From contig NZ_CAIJDE010000034.1 in NCBI RefSeq assembly GCF_903819335.1, forward strand, positions 310,001 to 374,000: 64,000 nt of DNA, written 5' to 3'. Below the pieces are notes generated by a model. That model was not told the origin of the DNA, searched no databases, and saw only the letters and a list, made by a program, of their open reading frames with translations. The stretch comes from Flavobacterium panici. Lineage in GTDB: Bacteria; Bacteroidota; Bacteroidia; Flavobacteriales; Flavobacteriaceae. The position numbers and the translations under genes were made by a program. Positions 1-8,434 of the stretch are shown piece by piece (the first letter of the stretch is position 1; the number at the start of each line of letters is the position of its first letter).

Positions 1-695
1 AGATCTTCTTCTGTAGTTGTATTTCGGTATTTTTTAAGTTTGAAACTATTTTCGGCGGAAGCCACAAAATTATTCGAATCGTCAAGATCATTTACAGAAG
101 CAACTAAGTTTTCTTTTATTTCACGTTCGTTTGCATACGTTCTAAAATCACTTAATTCGAAGTTATTATGTTTGAATTGCTTTTCATTATAAAATAAATA
201 AAGCTTTCCGCTGGAAACATAATTCTCTAAGTTTTGATAACTTACTACGACTACCATTTCCTGCTCCGGAATTGGATCACAATTTTTGAGAATCGCAAAA
301 CCATTTTGATCAGCAATAGAAGCAATGTCTTTATAATTAGTATCTGTAATATCATTTACAGCCACTTTTTTCGGGCGTGTTGCAGGAGGTTTTCCGTTGT
401 CGTAATTGTTGGTTACGGCAAGCCTTGTTGTATAAGTTCCTTTGTTCTTATAGACATGTTTTGGCTCTGCTTCTTTACTATAATGTCCGTCGCCGAGTTC
501 CCATAAATAAGAATAACTTGGCTTTGGCGCACCTGCAATTGGAATCAACGGCGGTGTTTCGGGTTTAAAAGAAACGGCATTTCCGTTTTGGATAAATCCA
601 ATATTGGCTCTTCGGGTTATGGTGTCTTTTACTTTGGTTTGTCCTATTGAGAAAATTGAAAATAGAATAAAGAAAATAGACAGTTGTGGTTTCAT
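1..695 (-). CDS. PKD-domain secreted protein, 3' part cut by window edge
   Basis: This gene starts at an ATG at 695 and is open to base 1, so its C-terminus is missing. The N-terminus is a short signal peptide with a hydrophobic core that ends near SIGQT, so the product is probably exported. Around residues 60-95 there is a PKD-like fold signature: YLWELGDGHYS, then HVYKNKGTYTTRLAVTN. PKD domains are beta-sandwich modules of surface and gliding-associated proteins in this phylum. After the PKD module there is no motif I recognise. The specific role is unknown. It is followed upstream by a hairpin terminator belonging to the neighbouring lipoprotein gene, so it is probably transcribed separately. 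Confidence 0.75.
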   Translation of the reverse strand, partial: MKPQLSIFFILFSIFSIGQTKVKDTITRRANIGFIQNGNAVSFKPETPPLIPIAGAPKPSYSYLWELGDGHYSKEAEPKHVYKNKGTYTTRLAVTNNYDNGKPPATRPKKVAVNDITDTNYKDIASIADQNGFAILKNCDPIPEQEMVVVVSYQNLENYVSSGKLYLFYNEKQFKHNNFELSDFRTYANEREIKENLVASVNDLDDSNNFVASAENSFKLKKYRNTTTEED

Positions 696-761
696 AACTA
701 GACAGTTTTTAGTCTTAAAATCATCAGAATCAATTTTAAAACAGGATTAAATGTAAAAAAA

Positions 762-787
762 AGTGATGAGCAAATCATCACTTTCTC
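762..787 (-). terminator. Intrinsic terminator after the lipoprotein gene
   Basis: Arms AGTGATGA (762-769) and TCATCACT (775-782) form an 8-bp stem with a 5-base loop. On the minus strand a run of eight T follows (754-761 in plus coordinates is A-rich). It lies 20 bases after the stop of the minus-strand lipoprotein gene. Confidence 0.7.
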
Positions 788-806
788 TTAAAAAAGCATT
801 TATAAG

Positions 807-1784
807 TTACTGTATGGCATTAATTGCAGCAACAAGTTGAGCTTCGGTACCGACTGTTGTTTCGGCTAGTGTAAAGGTGTAAACAGCATTTGCAGTTGTT
901 GTCACTCCTTTTATGGCATATCTCCAGTTTCCATTATCTTCTGTTGCGAAAATAATGTGACAAGCAAGACCAATAGGAATTTGTCCGTAGTGTTCGCTGA
1001 ACAATCCTTCGGCAGTATACGTATCCAGTTTTGCAAGAGCATTTGTACCTTCACCATCATAAGAAAGATATACAGCACTGTTTGTATTGTTGTATCCGTC
1101 TGGAACATCAACTAAAATAGTGGTTTTAGGTCTTGGATCACTGTAAAAACGGTCAACATTTGTCCATCCAAAGTTTCCAAAAGTTACATAATAACTGTTT
1201 CCTTCGCCCTGAACGCCGCCTTTTCCGTCAGCGCCTCTCGCATCTTTCCAGGCTAAATCACCGTCTTCTTCAATTACACCAGTCCACAATGTCATGGCAT
1301 TGTCATAACCGTCAGTCAGCGCAGTTGGAACCACTAAACTCAAATAACAAGAAGTTTGTAATTCAACACCGCCTTGAGTTGCTTTAATAAAGAATTCTCC
1401 GCCCGAAATTAAAAGGTTTTTCTTTCCGTCTGGCGTAATTCCCATTGTTGGTTTGTTGGTAACCAGCATGTTTCCTTTATCAAAAAGTTCGATATATTCG
1501 ATCTTAACTTCTCCAGTTACAGGATTTCCGTTTTTAGTAAGGCAGTTTCCGTTGATATGTAATTTTACACCTTTTGCAGACGTAAGTGTTACCATACCAT
1601 CTCCGGCCGTAATTGTAAAGTTTTGTGTATTTCTTTTTACTCCTTTTTCGCTGATACTTTTAAAAGCTGCTGATGTTGGAGGCAAAATAACGTTGCCTGT
1701 ATCATCGCCATCGTTGGTGTCGCAGCTTACAAAAGAAACTAATAATAGAAATAAAAGTCCGATAGTTTTAAAATTTGTGTTCAT
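807..1784 (-). CDS. Hypothetical lipoprotein, probable ECF-sigma target
   Basis: The 325-residue product begins with a lipoprotein signal, with lipobox LVSFVSC putting the acylated Cys near residue 21, followed by Asp, Asn and Gly residues typical of a surface or periplasmic lipoprotein start. I do not recognise the rest. It has a beta-rich look, with a segment (roughly residues 55-135) reading like a carbohydrate- or ligand-binding beta-sandwich (VTGEVKIEYIELFDKGNML). No catalytic motif is visible. Two copies of a bipartite motif (GGGTAACA, 14 bases, TTGATATA) lie 71 and 139 bases upstream in the right orientation. The same motif precedes the next minus-strand gene beside the sigma factor, so I infer co-regulation by that sigma factor. 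Confidence 0.7.
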   Translation of the reverse strand: MNTNFKTIGLLFLLLVSFVSCDTNDGDDTGNVILPPTSAAFKSISEKGVKRNTQNFTITAGDGMVTLTSAKGVKLHINGNCLTKNGNPVTGEVKIEYIELFDKGNMLVTNKPTMGITPDGKKNLLISGGEFFIKATQGGVELQTSCYLSLVVPTALTDGYDNAMTLWTGVIEEDGDLAWKDARGADGKGGVQGEGNSYYVTFGNFGWTNVDRFYSDPRPKTTILVDVPDGYNNTNSAVYLSYDGEGTNALAKLDTYTAEGLFSEHYGQIPIGLACHIIFATEDNGNWRYAIKGVTTTANAVYTFTLAETTVGTEAQLVAAINAIQ

Positions 1785-1854
1785 AATTTCTAGTTTTTAT
1801 AAATCTGTCTTGATCGTCAAGTGGTTTTCAGATTCTGGTTATTAATTACAATCT

Positions 1855-1884
1855 TATATCAATTAGGGTTTGATATTGTTACCC
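1855..1884 (-). promoter_or_regulatory. ECF-like promoter motif, copy 1
   Basis: Read on the minus strand this is GGGTAACA, 14 bases, TTGATATA. The last base is 70 bases before the lipoprotein ATG at 1784. Both boxes and the spacing are identical in two further copies at 1923-1952 and 2316-2345. The layout resembles an ECF -35 box (GTAAC-type) and a -10 box. Function is inferred. Confidence 0.55.
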
Positions 1885-1922
1885 CTGTTTTTCAAAAAAT
1901 ATTTTTATTGTGCTTATAGGGT

Positions 1923-1952
1923 TATATCAACTTGTGGTTTTATTTGTTACCC
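1923..1952 (-). promoter_or_regulatory. ECF-like promoter motif, copy 2
   Basis: Same boxes GGGTAACA and TTGATATA separated by exactly 14 bases on the minus strand, 68 bases upstream of copy 1. It begins just after the 3' end of the small membrane-protein gene, so it could act as a second promoter for the lipoprotein gene. Confidence 0.5.
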
Positions 1953-1973
1953 CTGTTTTGATTTTTTTTTGAT

Positions 1974-2273
1974 TTATGCCGAAAGACATTTGTCTTCAAA
2001 GAGATTTCCGTCTTCATCAACAGCCACAAGAATGTTTTGCTTCCGCGAAAGCGTAACAATTAAATAAATCCAGACAATCGACCAAATCCCGAAAGTGAGA
2101 CAGGTAAGAAATAAGTGCAGAAAATGTTTGATAACTTTTTTTTCTCTGCATAAAACAACATAGGGTAGTTTCTCGTTATGTTCTACGATTACAAAGCCAT
2201 TACGGGTCTTGGCAGAGATCATTTTGTAAAATTGATCTAAAGTCTTGTCGTTGGTAAATTGATAAGTTTCCAT
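1974..2273 (-). CDS. Small membrane protein, 99 aa
   Basis: I do not recognise this protein. It has a soluble N-terminal half (about residues 1-48) with KLPYVVLCREKKVIKHF, then one long hydrophobic stretch (about 51-76, FLHLFLTCLTFGIWSIVWIYLIVTLS) that could be one long helix or a tight hairpin. A short tail follows. The ATG at 2273 is preceded by motif copy 3, 42 bases away. It is divergent from the sigma-factor gene, with 129 bases between the two starts, and probably belongs to the same regulatory unit. The arrangement suggests a membrane component of the response controlled by the sigma/anti-sigma pair, but that is inference from position and promoter. Confidence 0.6.
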   Translation of the reverse strand: METYQFTNDKTLDQFYKMISAKTRNGFVIVEHNEKLPYVVLCREKKVIKHFLHLFLTCLTFGIWSIVWIYLIVTLSRKQNILVAVDEDGNLFEDKCLSA

Positions 2274-2315
2274 TTTCTCTTAATTTTTAACTCTTTTAAA
2301 AGATTTTTGTTTCCT

Positions 2316-2345
2316 TATATCAACTGCAATTGTTAATTGTTACCC
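2316..2345 (-). promoter_or_regulatory. ECF-like promoter motif, copy 3
   Basis: GGGTAACA, 14 bases, TTGATATA on the minus strand, 42 bases before the start of the small membrane-protein gene and in the gap shared with the divergent sigma-factor gene. It is the third identically spaced copy in 490 bases. Confidence 0.55.
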
Positions 2346-2402
2346 TTTTATTTGAAATTTTTTGAGATTCTTTTTTAACTTTATCTGATTAAAAGTTTTT
2401 TT

Positions 2403-2987
2403 ATGAGTAAAACTAAAGTGCATGCTGACCAAAAGTATATTGACGGGCTTGCTGCAAACGATTCGTTAGTGATTCAATCCATATATAAAAAGTATGTTCC
2501 TAAAGTCATAATGTTTATTATGAACAATTCTGGCGACAGAGACCACGCTCAGGACATTGTTCAGGAAGTATTGATTTTGCTTTTTAATCAGGCCAAAGCG
2601 AATTCGCTGCAATTAACCTGCCCGTTTGATGCGTACTTTTTTCTTTTGTGTAAAAGAAAATGGCTCAACGAATTGAAAAAAACATCCAATAAAGGGGTAA
2701 CAATTATTGAAGATGCAGTATCTATGAATGAATCTGCATTAGAGCTGATTGGACAAACAGAAGAATTTGATGAAAAACAACAGCTTTTTGACACCATGTT
2801 TCAGAGATTAGGAGACAAATGCAAAGAGTTATTAAGGTTGAGTTTTGAAATTAAATCAATGGAAGAAGTGGCCGAAAAACTAAACGTAACATACGGTTAT
2901 GTTCGTAAAAAAAAGTCGCTTTGTGTTGGCCAGTTAACGCAATGGATTCAGGAAGCAAAAAACTTTAATTCTTTAAAAAACGATTAG
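2403..2987 (+). CDS. ECF-type RNA polymerase sigma factor
   Basis: This 194-residue protein has the two conserved sigma-70 regions of the ECF group and nothing between. Region 2 is at about residues 23-95 (SIYKKYVPKVIMFIMNN, DHAQDIVQEVLILLF, FDAYFFLLCKRKWLNELKK). Region 4 is at about 125-180 (LGDKCKELLRLSFEIKSMEEVAEKLN, then YVRKKKSLCVGQL), with a helix-turn-helix. It directs core polymerase to a small set of promoters. The stop is 2 bases before the start of the TPR membrane protein, which has the layout of an anti-sigma factor. The three spaced motifs upstream of the divergent genes are the likely targets. Confidence 0.85.
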   Translation: MSKTKVHADQKYIDGLAANDSLVIQSIYKKYVPKVIMFIMNNSGDRDHAQDIVQEVLILLFNQAKANSLQLTCPFDAYFFLLCKRKWLNELKKTSNKGVTIIEDAVSMNESALELIGQTEEFDEKQQLFDTMFQRLGDKCKELLRLSFEIKSMEEVAEKLNVTYGYVRKKKSLCVGQLTQWIQEAKNFNSLKND

Positions 2988-2989
2988 TC

Positions 2990-3712
2990 ATGAACGAAGA
3001 ACGCTATATATTATTTGATGAATATCTTCAAGGCGAATTAACGATTGAGGCAAAAAATGATTTTGAAAAACAATTGTTAGAAGATCCTGAATTTGCTTCA
3101 CAGTTTGAGACTTTTAAAAACATACAATTTCAATTGAACAATAAATTTGGATTTGAACAGGAAAGACAAGCGTTTAAAAATAACCTGAGTCAAATTGCTG
3201 AGAAACATTTTGATAATAAACCAAAAGTTATTGGCTTAAAACCTTGGTATTTGGCAGTTGCAGCTTCGGTTGCCGTTTTATTCGGATTGTTCTTTTTTAA
3301 TTACAACCAAAATCCTGTTTATGGAGATTACAATAATCCGGAACACGCTTCTTTTACCGAAAGATCTACTGCCGATGAAACTTTAAAAGAGGCAGAAAAA
3401 GCATTTAATCATAAAACATATAATAAAGCAATTCCGCTTTTTGAAACGATTTTACAAAAAAACAAAACAGCAGAAATTCAGTTTTTTTATGGAGTTTCTC
3501 TTTTAGAAGAAAGCCATTATATAAAAGCCGAAGCTATTTTTAACGAATTAAAAGCTGGAGGTTCTGCCTATAAAGACAAAGCAGTTTGGTATTTAGCTTT
3601 ATCTAAATTAAAGCAAAAAGATTACGAAGGATGTAAAAAAATCCTTGAAACCATTTCAGAAGATTATGAAGGTTACGATCAGGTGGAAGAGCTTTTGCAT
3701 CAATTGGATTAG
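2990..3712 (+). CDS. Membrane-anchored anti-sigma-like protein with TPR repeats
   Basis: The start is 2 bases after the sigma-factor stop, so the two are co-translated. The N-terminal 80 residues are charged and cytoplasmic in character (YLQGELTIEAKNDFEKQLLEDPEF resembles the zinc-less anti-sigma N-domains of Bacteroidota). A single membrane helix follows at about residues 84-104 (WYLAVAASVAVLFGLFFF). From about 128 to 235 there are TPR-like helical repeats (AEKAFNHKTYNKAIPLFETIL; FFYGVSLLEESHYIKAEAIF; WYLALSKLKQKDYEGCKKIL), which should lie in the periplasm. I infer that it sequesters the sigma factor and senses an envelope signal through the TPR part. Confidence 0.7.
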   Translation: MNEERYILFDEYLQGELTIEAKNDFEKQLLEDPEFASQFETFKNIQFQLNNKFGFEQERQAFKNNLSQIAEKHFDNKPKVIGLKPWYLAVAASVAVLFGLFFFNYNQNPVYGDYNNPEHASFTERSTADETLKEAEKAFNHKTYNKAIPLFETILQKNKTAEIQFFYGVSLLEESHYIKAEAIFNELKAGGSAYKDKAVWYLALSKLKQKDYEGCKKILETISEDYEGYDQVEELLHQLD

Positions 3713-3716
3713 TTAT

Positions 3717-3862
3717 TTCACAAAGAAACACAAAGATTTTATACAGAGATTCGCAAAGTTTAAAAAGCTTTGCGATTTTTCTTTCTATAAGATCAACAAA
3801 AATCCGCTTTCATCCGCACTTTCACGAAGTGAATTCGTAAAATCCGTGTCTCAACAAGCAAT
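3717..3862. repeat. Decayed dispersed repeats between the anti-sigma and TatD genes
   Basis: The gap carries CACAAAG-rich and CGCAAAG-rich stretches (3719-3772) and then AATCCGCTTTCATCCGC with AATCCGTGTC (3801-3848). These words recur at 47745-47945 and 33290-33425. It looks like worn copies of Flavobacterium intergenic repeats. Confidence 0.45.
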
Positions 3863-3912
3863 TGCTATTCTTTTAATATTGTCGTAATTTTGACAACTTT
3901 AAAATTAGACCA

Positions 3913-4692
3913 TTGAATTCAACACCTATTATTACCGATACACACACGCACTTATATTCTGAAGAATTTGATCAGGATCGTGACGAAATGATTCAACGCG
4001 CCATTAATGCCGGAATTACCCGCTTTTTTATTCCAGCAATTGACGCTGCTGCGACACAATCAATGTATGATTTAGAGAAAAATTATCCGGAGAATATTTT
4101 CCTGATGATGGGTTTACATCCCACTTATGTAAAAGATAATTATGAGGAAGAATTAGCGCATGTAGAAACCGAATTATCAAAGCGAAAATTCTACGCTGTG
4201 GGCGAAATAGGAATCGATTTGTATTGGGATAAAACGCATTTAATAGAACAGCAAATAGCTTTTAAAAGACAAATTCAGCTGGCAAAACAATACAAATTAC
4301 CTATCGTAATTCATTGTCGCGAAGCCTTTGATGAAATCTTTGAAATTTTAGAAGAAGAAAAATCTGAAGATTTATTTGGGATTTTTCATTGTTTTTCCGG
4401 AACTTTAGTACAAGCACAGCAAGCGATTTCTTACAATATGAAATTAGGAATTGGAGGCGTGGTAACATTCAAGAACGGAAAAATCGACCAGTTTTTAAAT
4501 CAAATCGATTTAAAACATATTGTATTGGAGACAGATTCGCCTTATTTGGCGCCAATTCCATACAGAGGGAAAAGAAATGAGAGCAGTTATTTAGTTAATG
4601 TAATTTCAAAGCTGGCAGACTTATATGATGTGTCTGAAGAAGAGATTGCAGCAATAACAACTCAAAATTCAAAAGACGTTTTTGGGATTTAA
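3913..4692 (+). CDS. TatD-family metal-dependent hydrolase (DNase)
   Basis: This 259-residue TIM-barrel hydrolase has the metal-binding pattern of the TatD family: DTHTHLY near residue 10, GEIGID near 97, the histidines of PIVIHCR near 135 and FHCFSG near 160, and LETDSPY near 207. TatD proteins are cytoplasmic magnesium-dependent 3'-5' exonucleases. The reading frame opens at a TTG (3913); no in-frame ATG lies between there and the conserved DTHTH motif, so TTG is the likely start. It is followed by the acyltransferase and asparaginase genes on the same strand after 64 bases. Confidence 0.88.
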   Translation: MNSTPIITDTHTHLYSEEFDQDRDEMIQRAINAGITRFFIPAIDAAATQSMYDLEKNYPENIFLMMGLHPTYVKDNYEEELAHVETELSKRKFYAVGEIGIDLYWDKTHLIEQQIAFKRQIQLAKQYKLPIVIHCREAFDEIFEILEEEKSEDLFGIFHCFSGTLVQAQQAISYNMKLGIGGVVTFKNGKIDQFLNQIDLKHIVLETDSPYLAPIPYRGKRNESSYLVNVISKLADLYDVSEEEIAAITTQNSKDVFGI

Positions 4693-4756
4693 CCAAAGCC
4701 TTACAAAACTTTAATTTTTTTTTTGTTCTTTTGCCCACTTAAAACCAATATAAATA

Positions 4757-5893
4757 ATGCAGAAATTTGATGCCATTCGACCGTTTTATGATTCCGAAAT
4801 AAATGAAGCACTTCATGATGTTGTAAATCACCCTATGATGAAAACCATGATGAACTTTACTTTTCCGGAACTAGAAGATGAGGTTTGGAAAGATCAATTA
4901 AGGAAAACACATTCGATTCGTGATTTTCAGTGCAATTTTATTTATAACACCATACAAAAGGTTTTAGAGAAAAGTTCTGAAGGCTTAACAACTTCGGGGT
5001 TTGAGAAACTGGAACCAAATACTTCTTATCTATTTATCTCCAATCACAGAGATATTTTATTAGATACAACTTTATTAAATGTTTGTTTGTTCGAACATGG
5101 TTTGGTAATGACAGCGTCTGCAATTGGAGACAATCTGGTTAAAAAAGCTTTCCTGGCAACTTTAGCGAAATTAAACAGAAACTTTTTGGTTTTAAGAGGA
5201 TTAACACCTCGTGAAATGCTGCAAAGTTCTAAACTGCTTGCCGAATATATGGGACAGTTATTGCTTCGTGAAAATCGTTCGGTTTGGATTGCGCAAAGAG
5301 AAGGAAGAACAAAAGACGGAAATGACGAAACCAATCCCGGCGTTTTAAAAATGATTGGAATGGGTTCTGACGAAGAAAACTTAATGGATTATTTTAAGAA
5401 ATTAAAAATCGTTCCGGTTTCTATTTCTTATGAATATGATCCTACAGATGTTTTGAAAATGCCGCAATTAATGGCAGAATCAAAAAACGAAGTTTACGTT
5501 AAAGATAAAAACGAAGATTTCATGACCATTTTAAGTGGTATCATGGGAACTAAAAAAAGAATACATATTTCTGTTGGCGATGTTTTAGATACTGAAATTG
5601 ATAAAATTGTTGCCGAAAATGACAACGTAAACAAACAAGTTCAGGCTTTGGCACAAGTTATTGATGATACCATTTTGACAAATTATCAATTATGGCCGAC
5701 TAATTTTATTGCTTACGATATTTTAAACGAAACAACAAGATTCGCTCATTTGTATAAAGAAAGTGAAAAATCACTTTTTGAGCGTCGTTTAGAAATGCGT
5801 ATCGGAAGCGATAATCCTGTTACAAGACAAGGATTTCTGGCAATGTATGCTAATCCGGTTGTCAATAAATTAAAATACCAAGATGTCATCTAA
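4757..5893 (+). CDS. PlsC-like 1-acylglycerol-3-phosphate acyltransferase family protein
   Basis: A 378-residue protein with the acyltransferase block I variant SNHRDILLDTTLL (about residues 95-107) and a later block EGRTKDGNDETNPGVLKM (about 182-199), which matches the phosphate-binding EGxR motif of glycerophospholipid acyltransferases. These enzymes move fatty acyl groups onto glycerolipids at the cytoplasmic membrane. The protein is longer than minimal PlsC (about 250) because of a C-terminal extension rich in charged residues. The last 11 bases overlap the start of the asparaginase gene, so the two are probably translationally coupled. The exact acyl acceptor cannot be read from the sequence. 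Confidence 0.75.
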   Translation: MQKFDAIRPFYDSEINEALHDVVNHPMMKTMMNFTFPELEDEVWKDQLRKTHSIRDFQCNFIYNTIQKVLEKSSEGLTTSGFEKLEPNTSYLFISNHRDILLDTTLLNVCLFEHGLVMTASAIGDNLVKKAFLATLAKLNRNFLVLRGLTPREMLQSSKLLAEYMGQLLLRENRSVWIAQREGRTKDGNDETNPGVLKMIGMGSDEENLMDYFKKLKIVPVSISYEYDPTDVLKMPQLMAESKNEVYVKDKNEDFMTILSGIMGTKKRIHISVGDVLDTEIDKIVAENDNVNKQVQALAQVIDDTILTNYQLWPTNFIAYDILNETTRFAHLYKESEKSLFERRLEMRIGSDNPVTRQGFLAMYANPVVNKLKYQDVI

Positions 5894-6914
5894 AGCAAAA
5901 ATACTTTTGATTTATACCGGAGGAACTATCGGTATGAGCAAAGACTTTGAAACTGGCGCGCTTAAAGCATTCAACTTTAGTAAACTAATACAGAAGATTC
6001 CAGAGATCAAACAATTAGATTGTGAGATCGAATCGGTTTCATTTGAAAATCCGATAGATTCATCGAACATGAATCCGAAAATGTGGACAAAAATTGCCAC
6101 AATTATCGAGGAAAATTATGCTTCTTATGATGGGTTTGTCGTATTGCACGGTTCAGATACTATGTCATATTCAGCTTCGGCATTGAGTTTTATGCTGGAG
6201 AATTTAGCAAAACCAGTTGTTTTTACGGGATCGCAGTTACCAATTGGAGATTTGCGTACCGATGCTAAAGAAAATCTGATTACAGCTATTCAAATTGCTT
6301 CATTACAGGAAAATGGAAAACCTGTTATCAATGAAGTTTCTTTGTATTTTGAATATAAATTATATCGCGGAAACAGAACTTCAAAAGTAAATGCGGAACA
6401 TTTTAGAGCTTTTACAGCGCCAAATTATCCTGAATTGGTAGAATCTGGCGTACATTTAAAATTGAACTCGCATTTATTTCTTCCGATAAAAGAAGGTGCA
6501 GATTTGATTGTTCACAAAAACCTAGACAATCATGTAGCAATTATCAAAATGTTTCCGGGAATGAGTGAAATAGTTTTGGCTTCAATCCTGTCAACTCCGG
6601 ATTTACGTGGAATTGTTTTAGAAACTTACGGTTCAGGAAATGCTCCAACCGAAGAGTGGTTTTTAAACTTAATTGAAAAAGCAATTAAATCAGGAATGCA
6701 CATTGTAAACGTAACGCAATGTTCTGGCGGAAGCGTAAACATGGGACAATACGAAACCAGTACAGCCTTAAAATCTCTTGGTGTTATTTCTGGAAAAGAT
6801 ATTACTACAGAAGCCGCGATTACAAAATTGATGTATTTGCTTGGTCATAATATTCCGCAAAATGAATTTAAAGATGTCTTTGAAACTGCTTTGCGAGGGG
6901 AAATTTCGTTATAA
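5883..6914 (+). CDS. ansA: Type I L-asparaginase
   Basis: This 343-residue protein lacks a signal peptide and matches cytoplasmic type I asparaginase, which hydrolyses asparagine to aspartate and ammonia. The catalytic Thr motif TGGTIGMS is at residues 11-18. The second motif LHGSDTMSYSASALSFM is near residue 87, and GSQLP and DAKENL follow near 115-130. In the usual family motif the second block reads HGTDT; here it is HGSDT, a conservative change. The ATG at 5883 overlaps the acyltransferase stop by 11 bases, which supports this start. The gap after it holds a dispersed palindrome and AAATTCCAAA-type words. Confidence 0.88.
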   Translation: MSSKAKILLIYTGGTIGMSKDFETGALKAFNFSKLIQKIPEIKQLDCEIESVSFENPIDSSNMNPKMWTKIATIIEENYASYDGFVVLHGSDTMSYSASALSFMLENLAKPVVFTGSQLPIGDLRTDAKENLITAIQIASLQENGKPVINEVSLYFEYKLYRGNRTSKVNAEHFRAFTAPNYPELVESGVHLKLNSHLFLPIKEGADLIVHKNLDNHVAIIKMFPGMSEIVLASILSTPDLRGIVLETYGSGNAPTEEWFLNLIEKAIKSGMHIVNVTQCSGGSVNMGQYETSTALKSLGVISGKDITTEAAITKLMYLLGHNIPQNEFKDVFETALRGEISL

Positions 6915-6959
6915 AATTCCAAATTTTTAAATTCCAAATTCCAAAACTGATAGATGTTT

Positions 6960-7057
6960 GTCATTTCGAGGAACGAGAAATCGCACTAGAAATTCGACAA
7001 AGATTGACGCTTTTAGGAACGGAGTTACTTGTGCGATTTCTCGTTCCTGGAAATGAC
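6960..7057. repeat. REP-like palindromic element (copy A)
   Basis: Arms at 6960-6986 and 7031-7057 are near-perfect inverted copies: the left begins GTCATTTCGAGGAACGAG and the right ends CTCGTTCCTGGAAATGAC. The centre contains CACTAGAAATTCGACAAAG. A second copy in the opposite orientation sits at 44045-44146 with a matching centre. The element is flanked by AAATTCC words (6914-6945) and their inverse (7072-7088). Confidence 0.75.
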
Positions 7058-7102
7058 AAGATTGTATACAATTGGAATTTGGAATTTTTTTATTGGAATT
7101 TA

Positions 7103-8344
7103 TTAAAATTCTGAATCTTTATAAGGAACCGGACAAGTCTCTAAATCTTCTTGAGAACTGCGATTTTTATAATACACATAAACGATCACAGAAAGAATAC
7201 AAATAATTCCCTGAATAGCAACCGTATGTCTGGTTCCGATAATGTGCGAAACGTATCCAATAATTAAACTTCCCACAGGAATCATTCCTTGGTAAGCCAT
7301 TAAATAATAACTAATACTTCTTGATCGCATATTTACAGTGCTTTGTGTCTGCACATAAATGTTTATAGATGAAGTTTGCGCCATCATTCCTATACCGCTC
7401 AGAGCCATACAAATAAGCGCCACAGTCAAATTATTTGAATAAGCCAGTATAATGATGCTAAAGCCTAATAATAAGCTCGCAGCGATCATTATTTTACTCA
7501 TATGATCTGATTTTTTAAGATTTGCCAAATAAATGGCAGATAAAATAGAACCAATTCCGGCGGCGCTTTCAAACCAGCTGAAAGTTTGTGCGTTTCCGCT
7601 AAAAATATCTTTGGCAAAAACCGGCATCAGCGTATTAAAAGAAATTACAAATAAACTGCTGCACATTAACATTAAAAGCATTTTAGCCATTTCGGCTTCT
7701 TTTTTTACGTAATCAAAACCTTCAATGAAATCTTCGAGCATTTTAAATTTATCAACAGCTTTTATGTGCGGCGTGATTTTCATCATTAAAAGCGAAATTA
7801 AAACCGGAATATAACTAAGGAAATTTCCAATAAAGCAAATGTCTTCACCATAATTGTGCAGAATAATTCCGGCTAGTGCAGGACCCGCAATTCGGGCAAA
7901 ATTATTTAAAGTTGAATTTAGTGCAACGGCATTTGGGAGATCTTCTTTGTTATCAACAATATCAATCATCATCGTTTGTCTGCAAGTCATGTCAAACGCA
8001 TTTATAATTCCCTGAATAAGGCTTAAAGCGAGGATAAAGTTAATATTGTAAATTTTAAAATAAATTAAAATTGCCAAAGCTCCGGCTTGAAGCATCGCTA
8101 AAGATTGTAATAAAAGCATTGCTTTGTGTCTGTCGTAACGTCCAATAATACTTCCTGCTAAAGGTGCCAGAAACAAAGACGGAATCATACTTAAAAAAGT
8201 AGTCAAGCCTAATAAAAATACAGATCCCGTTATGCTGTAAACCATCCAGCTTATGGCAGTTTTCTGCATCCATGTTCCAATAACTGAAACCGATTGCCCG
8301 TAGAAGAATAACTTGAAATTTTTAGATTTTAACGCTTTAAACAT
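7103..8344 (-). CDS. MFS transporter, EntS-like exporter group
   Basis: A 413-residue protein with 11-12 predicted membrane helices, beginning MFKALKSKNFKLFFYGQSVSVIGTW, which is typical of the MFS group that includes enterobactin-type exporters (PF05977). The loop 2-3 motif appears as GSIIGRYDRHKAML near residue 64. It probably exports a small molecule with proton antiport at the inner membrane; the substrate cannot be read. It is divergent from a LysR regulator, with 90 bases between starts, a common regulator-exporter arrangement. I infer LysR control. Confidence 0.8.
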   Translation of the reverse strand: MFKALKSKNFKLFFYGQSVSVIGTWMQKTAISWMVYSITGSVFLLGLTTFLSMIPSLFLAPLAGSIIGRYDRHKAMLLLQSLAMLQAGALAILIYFKIYNINFILALSLIQGIINAFDMTCRQTMMIDIVDNKEDLPNAVALNSTLNNFARIAGPALAGIILHNYGEDICFIGNFLSYIPVLISLLMMKITPHIKAVDKFKMLEDFIEGFDYVKKEAEMAKMLLMLMCSSLFVISFNTLMPVFAKDIFSGNAQTFSWFESAAGIGSILSAIYLANLKKSDHMSKIMIAASLLLGFSIIILAYSNNLTVALICMALSGIGMMAQTSSINIYVQTQSTVNMRSRSISYYLMAYQGMIPVGSLIIGYVSHIIGTRHTVAIQGIICILSVIVYVYYKNRSSQEDLETCPVPYKDSEF

Positions 8345-8412
8345 GATCTTAAATATTTAATACAAAGGTCGGGATTATGATTTCATTAGAAAAATTAATA
8401 ATTTTACTGATA

Positions 8413-8430
8413 ATAAGTATTAAAACTTAT
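8413..8430. promoter_or_regulatory. Candidate LysR operator in the divergent gap
   Basis: Inverted repeat ATAAGT, 6 bases, ACTTAT lies 4 bases before the LysR start and in the shared MFS/LysR gap. It fits the T-N11-A style of LysR sites. Function is inferred. Confidence 0.4.
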
Positions 8431-8434
8431 CAAT

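Noticed and set aside
234..568. Plus-strand ORFs inside the PKD gene
   Set aside because: They lie opposite a coherent PKD protein frame and encode no recognisable domain; they are antisense shadows.
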